Assembly (NCBI GenBank): GCA_016081115.2
Contig: CM071931.1
Coordinates: 23,660,317-23,724,316, forward strand
DNA: 64,000 nucleotides
Direction of reading: 5' to 3'
Origin: Rehmannia glutinosa
Taxonomy: Eukaryota; Streptophyta; Magnoliopsida; Lamiales; Orobanchaceae
Positions 55,801-64,000 of this stretch are shown here, piece after piece. How positions within the stretch are numbered: the stretch's first letter is position 1; every line of letters begins with the position of its first letter. The notes under the pieces were generated by a model. That model was not told the DNA's origin and did no database searches. It was given only the letters and a program-made list of their open reading frames with translations. Both the position numbers and the translations under genes were made by a program.

Positions 55801-56420
55801 TGCAAGTGATCCTTCAAGGTGCGACATTGGTTGAATGGAAACAACCCGAGTCCGTAACGAAATCGGGAGTTTCCTAGGACTAGCTGGATATTATCGAAGA
55901 TTTATCCAGGATTTTTCCAAGATAGCCGGACCACTCACTCGACTAACCTAGAAGCAAGTCAAGTTTGAGTGGAATGACAAGTGCGAGGCGAGTTTCCAAG
56001 AGTCAAGAAACGACTTACTACGGCTCAGTCTTAGCCCTTCCAAAGGGAACAAAAACTTTGTCGTCTACAAAAGATGCATCAAAAGAAGGACTAGGAGCAA
56101 GTGCTCATGCAAGAAGGAAACGTTATCGCTTATGCATCACGAAAGCTCAAGCCGTATGAGGCCAATTATCCAACGCATGACTTGGAATTGGCAGCAATAG
56201 TGTTCGCGTTGAAGAAATGGAGACACTATCTCTACGGAGCAACATTCACGGTTTTCATGGACCATAAGAGCTTGAAGTACCTATTCTCCCGAAAAGACCT
56301 CAACTGAGGCAACGGAGATGGATGGAGTTGATTGAGGACTATCACTTTGATATTCAATACCATCCCGGAAAGCTAACGTCGTAGCGCACGCTCTAAGGAG
56401 AAAGGCGAGCTTAGCGGACT
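55801..56420 (+). pseudogene. RNase H of the chromovirus
   Basis: The connection text (GLAGYYRRFIQDFSKIAGPLT, about 55880-55945) leads to RNase H. The cleanest part is 56101-56307 (GNVIAYASRKLKPYEANYPTHDLELAAIVFALKKWRHYLYG; DHKSLKYLFSRKDL). Single-base indels break the frame at least four times. Text after 56420 to about 56680 is the linker to integrase. Confidence 0.8.
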
Positions 56421-56679
56421 TATGATTCGAGAGTGGGAATCATTAGAAGAGTTGAGCAATTGGAATCGACGAGAAACCAATACTCGATTTCATGTGCCAA
56501 CCTTTCGGTCAAACCCAAATCAAAAAAAGATCAAAGAAGCACAAGAGAAAGATACACATCTTCAAAAACGAAGGAGAAGATACTTAAAGGAGAAAGATCG
56601 AATTCTCGGTACTGAAGATGGAGTTGTCGATTCCGAATCGAGTGTATGTACCGAATGACGAGCGATTAGGAATAAAATC

Positions 56680-57955
56680 CTAACAGAGGCACACCGTTCA
56701 AAATACACTATACATCCCGGAGGAAACAAGATGTATAAGGATTTGAAAAGGAGTTATTGGTGGATAAACATGAAAAACCAGGTAGCTGAGTTCGTTGCGA
56801 GATGTTTAACTTGTCAACGAGTAAAAGCAGAACACCAACGACCATCTGGTTTACTACAACCATTGAGAATTCCCGAGTGGAAATGGGAACACATAACGAT
56901 GGACTTCATGACGGATCTACCAAGGACCAGAGGAGGCCATGATGCTATTTGGGTAGTTGTAGACCGACTCACGAAATCTGCACACTTTTTACCCATCAAG
57001 AAAACTGATAGCTTGTAGAAACTTGCACAAACTTATATCCGAGAAATCATTCGACTGCATGGAGCACCAGTCGATATAGTATCCGACAAAGACCCGAGGT
57101 TTGCCTCCAGATTTTGGAAGTGCCTGCACGAGGAATTGGGTACCTCGCTAAGTTTCAAAGACAAAAGACATCCACAAACCGATGGACGACCGAGCGAACA
57201 ATTCAAAACCCTTGAAGATATGTTGCGAGCCTGCACTGGATTTTCAAGGAAGTTGGGATTCGCACTTACCATTAGCCGAGTTCGCCTACAATAACAGTTA
57301 TCAAGCCACGATTGGGATGGCACCCTACGAGGCATTATATGGGCGAAAATGTAGATCCCCACTACACTGGGAGATTGACGACCAATGGACTCCGAAAGAG
57401 AAACGAAAGTCATCCTCAATTCCAAAGGTCGACTTAGTTCAGAGGCCATGGAGAAGGTCAGCGATCAAGGAGCGGATTCGCACGACTCGGAGCCGCCAAA
57501 AGAGTTACGCGGACAAGAGAAGAAAGGATTTGGAATTTGAAGTCGAAGATGAAGTATTTCTCAGACTCTCACCACGGAAAGGATTGATCAATCTGAAGAA
57601 AGGAGGCAAGTTGAGTCCGAGATATATTGGACCTTACAAGATTTTACAAAGGATCAGGAAATTAGCCTACCGACTCGAGTTACCAGCACCATACGCGGGA
57701 ATGCACGATGTATTCCACGACGAGATTGAAGAAGTATCAACCGGATCCCGAGCATATCATCACCGAGATACTCCTCCTCTAATGGAAAATCTATCCTACA
57801 CCGAGAGGCCGATCCGGATCATTGATCGCAGGTGCGACAATTGCGTAAGAGAGAAATTCCGATGGTTAAAGTGGTATGGCGAAACCACAACCGACGAAGA
57901 CGCAACGTGGGAGATGGAAGAAGACATGAGGAATCAATATCCAGAACTATTCTGA
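56680..57955 (+). pseudogene. Integrase with C-terminal chromodomain
   Basis: Zinc domain: CLTCQRVKAEHQ (about 56796-56835). Core: WEHITMDFMTDLPR (first Asp, about 56886-56925), DKDPRFASRFW (second Asp, about 57088), then a broken region near 57170-57200 where the Glu motif should be. 57182-57955 gives FAYNNSYQATIGMAPYEALYGRKCRSPLHW, then the GPY/F region (LSPRYIGPYKIL), then the chromodomain (YTERPIRIIDRR...DEDATWEMEEDMRNQYPELF, about 57795-57955). The chromodomain normally steers integration to heterochromatin. Confidence 0.85.
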
Positions 57956-57994
57956 AGAGAATTTGGGGACCAAATTCTTTTAAGGAGGGGAGGA

Positions 57995-60900
57995 TGTGAA
58001 GCCCCGATTTTTCCGAGCTATTAATTGATCCTTATTGTCGTTTATACTTTTGATAGACTATTTTACCGCGTCATTTCGACGGGTAATTTTTAATAATACA
58101 TATATTTTGTACTTTATTTCATTTCATTTAATTACTTGTGATCATGATCTTTATTAACTCTATTCCTCATTTATGATCACTTGATTGATCATTATAACTA
58201 TTTTTGTAATTATTAGTCACCTTAGAATTTTAAGAGACTATTTATTTTAGAGACTTTTACCTTATAGAATTAAGAATTTGATTTAGATTAAGTGATCATG
58301 AGACTTACAAGTGATCAAGAAAATCACTAATTATTTTGGAGATTGATATATTTCATCTATTATCATCAAATTTGGGACAAAAAAAAATAATATGGAATTA
58401 CCATAATGCCCTTGAAGTGGACGACCAACATGGATATTTTTGGAGTAAAAATATCATCCAACTCTTGTACACCTACACCATATATTAGTCATCTTATGTA
58501 TAATTATATCATTAATTCAAACATTATACACATCATCTTATACACCAATTCTTTATTACTATTTTTCCCAACTTATTCCCACTTTACCAACATTCTTCTC
58601 AATATTCCCCAACACCATTCAAGCCCATACTTTGACTTGCACTTTGTCTCTCATGCATGAGGCAAATTGCAAGACACAATTTGAACAAAATTTTCTCTCC
58701 CTCTCTCCTTGGTGTGGACGGCCATATGGCCTATTACACAAAAAATTCATCTCATTTTTCACTAACACATTTACTCTCAAGCACAAATCCTCCTCCTTCT
58801 CTCTAAAAATTCCCAACTTCTCTCTACTCTTCTCCTTACTTTCTTCTTCTATACTTAGAAAAAATTTCAACATTTTCCTCCTATTCTTCACAAAAAATCG
58901 AACCAAATCATACCAAAGTAAGAAATTTTATCTTCAATCCATTTTTGGATATCACATTGTTCATCTCTTCCACCTTCTTAACTTAAGTTTGAATTTGGTT
59001 TGGATGTACATTTAGAAGACCTTGAAGATTAGGGCTTGATAACATTTTTGAAGAAGGACCTCAAGCTTGAAGAAGAAATAGTAGAGGAAATTAGACTACA
59101 AGGTAAGAATTGAGTACTAGACCCCTTCTTCCCTATTCTTTCTATTTTCTTCAAATTTTAACACCCCTTTTTCATTTTTGAGAAATAGGGGCTGACCTTA
59201 GGTGATTTTGGAGTTGAGCCAAAATTTCCAATTTTCAAGCTTCAACTAGTCTCCAAACACCTACTACACAAGGTAAAGTGTAGTCCTTCTCCTTTCCTTA
59301 TTTCCTTCTTTTTATCCTTAATTTTTCTCTCATTTTTCTAACTTCAAATTTTTGATATTTCTTGACTTAGGGACTAACCTAAGAAGCATCATCCAAAAAT
59401 TGTGAAATTATCCTTTTATTTCACAATTTCCAAATTTAAGGTGGGGAAAAAATTTTCCAACTTTTAGGTGTTTTGATTAAATGCATGTAGAAAATTTGAT
59501 CATGAGCCTTGAGATATATATAATCTATGTATTGCATGTCAATTTTATGAATCAAGTCATGAAAATTCTCAAGAGTTGCTCAAAATTATTAATTATTGAA
59601 TTTTAGGTGCATGCATGTACACTTTAATGTTCTAATTGATGAATTCTTGTATGTATTGGACATGCATGTGTATGATCTTTAAAATCTATGTTTTGGATGT
59701 CTTATAACCTGGAAAAGTCGAGCATAATTGATTAAATTTCAATTTTGGACTTAAAAATATAAAAATGGAAAGTTGGTGGACTAAATTGCAAGAAAATAAA
59801 AGTTAAAGGACCCTCTGCAAATTTCAAATTTGGGACTGTACTCAGGTTCAAAAATGACTTTTGAACATTTTAATAAAGTTTTAAGAGTTTTAAACTTTAA
59901 AATTTGAAATTTTTACTCTTAAGGTACTGTGAATTACAAATTTTAAAATTATTCCAAAAATCCAAGTGTTTAGGGCTTGGAAAGTAATTTTACTAAAATT
60001 GAGGGACTAATGTGTAAAATACTAAACTTGAGGACCCAAATGAAATTTCCAGGACTTATGCAGCCCATGCACCTGGAAATACTAACTTAACTATAACTTA
60101 ATTATATTTTGGACCCAAGGTTCAAATTTCATAATAATTGGACCCCTAAAAGCCTTAAAGGCAATTATTTCAAAATAGGACAAAAATGATATTTTCAAAA
60201 GTTAAAGGACCTACACATATTTCATTTACAAATTGCTTTTGTCCCAATATCCTACTAACCTTAGTGACATTTTCCAACTGGAATCACATTAAAAGCCCTT
60301 CCGGTTTGTGGGTTCCGAATTTTTAAAACTTAAGGCCCGAATTGGCAATTTTTACAAATTTGGGGCCAATGTGAGAATTTTACAAAATATCGACTTCAAA
60401 ATTTTAAAACCCTGAATCTCTGGACAATTTGGAGAATTTAGGAACTGACCTCTTAATTTTTCAAAGTCGGGATATTTATTTATTCAATTTTTAACCCCAA
60501 AAGTGTTAGTTTTTACAAAACGGGGCTAAATTATAATTTTTCTTTTATAAAGGACCTAACTCAAATTATTTTCTCTTTTACTAAAATAGCCCTAGACCCT
60601 CTGACTTGGAGATTTAATTAAAGTATTTTATTTTCTCAAAACCCTTGACTTATCGGATCAATTTGACCGATTAATACCCGATCGCGGAGCGACTTACTCG
60701 CCTTGCGATTTTGAATCTATAACGGGACTTATGTTCCACCTAATCTTTCAAGATATCGAAGATTGCTTATCCTTCCGATGATCATCTTCATCCAAATACT
60801 CCACCAACGCCATAATTGCCACTCGCATTTTTCAAAAATCTTTCTAAAACTGCTTCCCTGAATCAATAATACTCGACTGCCTGGTTGACTGCCTGTACTT

Positions 60901-61978
60901 GTAATTACTTTCCTGCCTGAGTCAACTTGGTGTGTCGAGCTCATAGTCGGAATGGATACGTCGGGGATGGAACCAGGCAGCTCGACTACTATTCCACTCT
61001 TCCGGCCCCATCGTCCTAATCCCGCAACTGAGGGACGGAGTTTGTCCAAGGGAAGCGGGTCGTAGTACCTGAGGTATAATCATGATTATGACGGATCCAA
61101 GCCTTGCAAGCTCCACTGTGGATTTTGTCTTTGCCTACGGAGCGATAAGGTGCCGGTCTTGGGCCATACTGACTGGGGAGTTACAAGGAAGAACGAAGGA
61201 ATCGCTGTCTGATCCACACGATTCTGGAGTTATCGGACCTATTTTGGTTGGCGTTACATTTCCGTACGCAACCGCTACCTGTTTTGCATTGGTTGGCGCT
61301 ACAAATCCATACGCAACCATTATTTGCCTTGCATTGGGATTGGCGTTACACTTCCGTACGCAATCCTACCTGTCTTGAATGAATCACATAGTGCCTGTGT
61401 GACCATGAACTGTTTTCATAAACTGTATAAGTATATTATGTAAATATTTTATCACGACGCTTGCGAACTGTGTGTGAATCCATGCATCATACTCACGCGT
61501 TTTCATATAACTGTTTTCTCACATTAACTATATATTGCGCCACACTCGCACACAATCACCCCATCCACTGAGATTTCTGTCTCATCCCCACCTGTTTTCT
61601 AACCTTAGATGAGGATTTCGTTGAAGATCTTTGCCGAACCGCTCGATTGAGACCTTGTACTACGCTTGTTGGATTTACTACTTCTTGTTGTTGATTGGAC
61701 TCTTTTCTTATGTTGTTGTCAGGCTTTTGTATTTCTTTCCATTCCAGTTTGTAACTGAAGGGCGTAGGACCCTTTGACTTTAAGTTGTTATATTTTGTTA
61801 ATTTTCGGGTTGTAATTTGGATGATGGATTGTAGGCTTTAAGTTGTACTTGTACTTGTTACTTTTTCCGCTGCTATTTAGACTCTGTCTCATTGGGTTCT
61901 CGTTGATATTTTTCTGGACTGTTTGGTTATTATATTTAAGTTGTGGATCGTTCGTCGCGTCCCGTTTGGGGCGTGACA
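57995..61978 (+). repeat. 3' LTR of the chromovirus
   Basis: 3984 bp, TGTGAAGCC...CGTGACA. It is almost the same as the 5' LTR for the first 2.5 kb, apart from one about 110-bp deletion near 59890, and much more different in its last 1.3 kb. It carries the 45-bp tandem repeat array at 61244-61378. Confidence 0.95.
61244..61378. repeat. 45-bp tandem repeat, 3 copies, 3' LTR
   Basis: Units begin at 61244, 61289 and 61334, counterparts of 51443-51577. Confidence 0.85.
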
Positions 61979-64000
61979 TTTTAATTCTGATAATTTTCGG
62001 TTTTTAATAAATATATTTTTTAAGTTTTGCCTTTCTAGACTTAATTACAAACTTAGAGTTTTAATGAATATGGGAAAGATTTATTTTAGATTCCTACTCT
62101 TAATAGGATTCGAATTTCTAGATGTCTTCTTATTTCCTAACTTATAGAATCCTACTCCTTTTATATTTGTGTTTTTCTTGTTTCCATGTGCTTGTAGGAA
62201 TCTTGGACATCAAGGACATTAAGGACTCAAGCCCTATATAAAGAGAGGATTGGCCATCAGCTTTTCTCACACCTTGAACCACGAATTTACAGAGCAGTAA
62301 AAGAGAGATACAATCGAGAGAGAAAAGCAACAAGATTCAGAGTGCAGTCGAGTTACGCAGTCAGTGTGTTGTTCGAAGTGTCTGCAACATTGAAAATAAC
62401 ACTTTGTCCAGTTTCGAGTCTTGTTGACTTATTTTCGTTCATACACTATTTCATTAGAATTTATAGAATATTCTGAGAGTATTTTGGGCGAAGTGATTTA
62501 CTTAGAATAGATCTACTCAGTTGGAGTTTGTTTTTCCTAGACTAGTTGAATCATTCATGATCAAGTTGTACTATAGATAATTTCAACTAGTGATTTCATC
62601 ATAATTGACACTTCTACAAGTTATTCTTAACTTGTAGATAAATTTTACTTCGTTTGTTCTTTTTCCACTGCTTGTTCCGTAAAGTGTTACAACATCTGGT
62701 TTAACACTTTCTCTGACATTTACTGAAACGAACATTTTGGGACCTCAAAAGCTTTCAATTGGCATCTAGAGTCGACCCTTGATTTCACTAAGTGTTGGTC
62801 CTACGTTCGAACTACGAAATGGAAAATCAGATGGCTGTTATGTTCCGTCCTCCAATGCTAGATGGGACGAACTACTCTATTTGGAAGATAAAGATGCGTG
62901 CCTTTATCAAATTAATTGACGAGAAAGTTTGTCGTGCGGTTCTGACTGGATGGACCCATCCAAAAATTCAAGATAAAGATGGAGACTTCATAAATCAGGA
63001 TGAAATCAACTGGTCCAATGATGATATCCAATCTCGAACTACAATTCAAAAGATCTCAATGCGATCTTTGGTGCAGTAGATTTTAATAACTTCAAAATAA
63101 TTTGCAACTATGTTGCAACTAAAGATGCGTGGGAGGCTTTACAAAAGCATTGTGAAGGATCTGCAAGTGTTCAACTTTCTAAGTTGCGACATCTGAACGT
63201 CAGGTTTGAGAACTTGAAGATGGAGAAGGACGAATACATCACTTTGTATCATGGAAGACTATGAGATATTGCTAATGAGTCTCAGTCTCTTGGTGAACCT
63301 ATTTCGAACTCAATACTGGTTAGTAAGATGATGCGATTCTTGACTAAAAGATTCGACGTCAAAATTGCCGCTGTGGAAGAGCTGTCATATATCACAACAT
63401 TACGGTTAGATGAGTTGGTTGAGATTCTCAAAACTTGGGAACTCAACTTCGTCAACAAAAGGAGACCACAAGGTAAAGGCGTCGCTTTACAGGTAAAATA
63501 CCTGATGAACCTAACGAATTAGCTCAGTTGACTAAAGAAGTTGAGGAATCTGAATTAGGAGAAGAATCAATGGCTTTGTTTGCTAAAACAATTAGTAGAA
63601 TCATGAAAAACAAAAGCAAAAATCAATCTCCTTCAAAAGCCAAAAGACCTTTTAAAACCGATACTCCTAAATATCCTCAAAGAAACGCACCTGATAAAAA
63701 TCAAGATAGATCCGAAAATCAATTTGATATTGAAAAGGTGAAGTGTAGAGCTTGTTCAGGTTTTGGTCATTATGCTAATGAATGTGCTAACACCTTGAGA
63801 AAAAGAGGTATGAATTTGTCTGTTACCTTAAGTGATGATGAGTCCGAAGAAGAAAACACATGTCAGGAGGATGAAAACCCTGTGTTTATGGCGGTTATTG
63901 AAAAACCAACGGCTCTGCAGATCAATCCTTTAGGTGTCGCTCACGGTGTCGCACGGAATGTTCCAACACCTACCAGGTACACTTTATCCGACACTTCTGA
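61979..64000 (+). mobile_element. Fourth Ty1/copia element, 5' part (runs off the window)
   Basis: It comprises an LTR remainder up to about 62757 (CTTTCA), a primer site (TTGGCATCTAGAGTC, 62759-62773) and gag. The LTR start is probably upstream of the chromovirus: joining 48078-48091 (TTAGGAATTTGA) to 61984 gives a TGTTAGGAA-type LTR start like that of the SIRE-like element. The 3' side lies outside the window. Confidence 0.75.
62819..64000 (+). pseudogene. gag of the fourth copia element, partial
   Basis: ATG 62819 begins MENQMAVMFRPPMLDGTNYSIWKIKMRAF, a copia gag N-terminus (DUF4219-type), followed by UBN2-type capsid text (FNNFKIICNYVATKDAW; LSKLRHLNVRFENLKMEKDEY). There is a frameshift near 63035, a CGA-to-TGA type stop near 63262, and a second frameshift near 63495. 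The zinc knuckle is CRACSGFGHYANEC (about 63750-63791). It is related to, but not the same as, the gag of the second copia element (both have the ECANT segment). It continues beyond 64000. Confidence 0.8.

Larger units (their letters stand above)
48092..61978 (+). mobile_element. Ty3/gypsy chromovirus (Tekay/Del-like), 13.9 kb
   Basis: LTRs of 4092 and 3984 bp (TGTGAAGCC...CGTGACA), a decayed PBS (about GTGGTAGCATAGCTC, 52190-52204), an upstream ORF, gag, protease, RT, RNase H, integrase with a C-terminal chromodomain, and polypurine tract TTAAGGAGGGGAGGA (57980-57994). Very long LTRs plus a terminal chromodomain indicate the Tekay/Del clade. The flanking 5-mers TTTGA and TTTTA differ at one base. 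Coding parts are riddled with small indels. Confidence 0.92.

Noticed and set aside
52184..57994. Endogenous pararetrovirus (caulimovirus) as source of the RT
   Set aside because: Two LTRs, PBS, polypurine tract, integrase and a chromodomain are all present, which pararetroviruses lack.

Overview
This is a stretch of flowering-plant (probably eudicot) nuclear DNA made almost entirely of nested transposable elements. The evidence is plant-type LTR retrotransposon lineages, a plant L1 LINE with an RNase H tail, MITEs, GT-AG introns and one host gene of a plant methyl-CpG-binding-domain (MBD) family. There is no bacterial, organellar or CRISPR content. Nearly every open reading frame longer than 60 codons is a piece of a decayed gag/pol gene or a shadow of one.

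Layout. 1-1255 and 15515 to about 16900: 3' part and LTR of a Ty3/gypsy (Tat/Athila-like) element, split by a 14.3-kb Ty1/copia SIRE/Maximus-like element (1256-15514). The copia element has two LTRs, a primer-binding site, broken gag-pol and a very long extra ORF after pol. 16935 to about 21660: a second copia with integrase and RT deleted. 21779-23820: a non-autonomous element sitting in TA microsatellite, followed by a ribosomal protein L3 exon scrap and a MITE. 24946-28556: a 5'-truncated copia with a readable RT. 28700 to about 30445: a non-autonomous CACTA-like element. 30540-36255: a five-exon MBD gene whose second exon is interrupted by a small LTR retrotransposon arranged as LTR-internal-LTR-internal-LTR, bounded by a perfect 5-bp target duplication; two more MITE-like insertions lie in its introns. 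36490-39065: a foldback element and a second TIR element carrying a 22-bp minisatellite. 39841-45224 (minus strand): a full-length but dead L1 LINE with a 14-bp target-site duplication. 45250-48035: a SIRE-LTR relic and a 2.5-kb inverted-repeat element that contains a second microsatellite-targeting element and a SINE. 48092-61978: a Tekay/Del-like chromovirus with about 4-kb LTRs. 61979-64000: start of another copia element, into whose 5' LTR the chromovirus seems to have inserted.

Most noteworthy: the triple-LTR array inside the MBD exon, where the last LTR supplies a TATA box and an in-frame ATG to the rest of the MBD coding sequence; the 4.7-kb post-pol ORF of the SIRE-like element; systematic CTG versus CG/TCG/CCG differences between the two chromovirus LTRs, which may be biological or a methylation-linked sequencing artefact; and two copies of an element family lodged in TA microsatellites.
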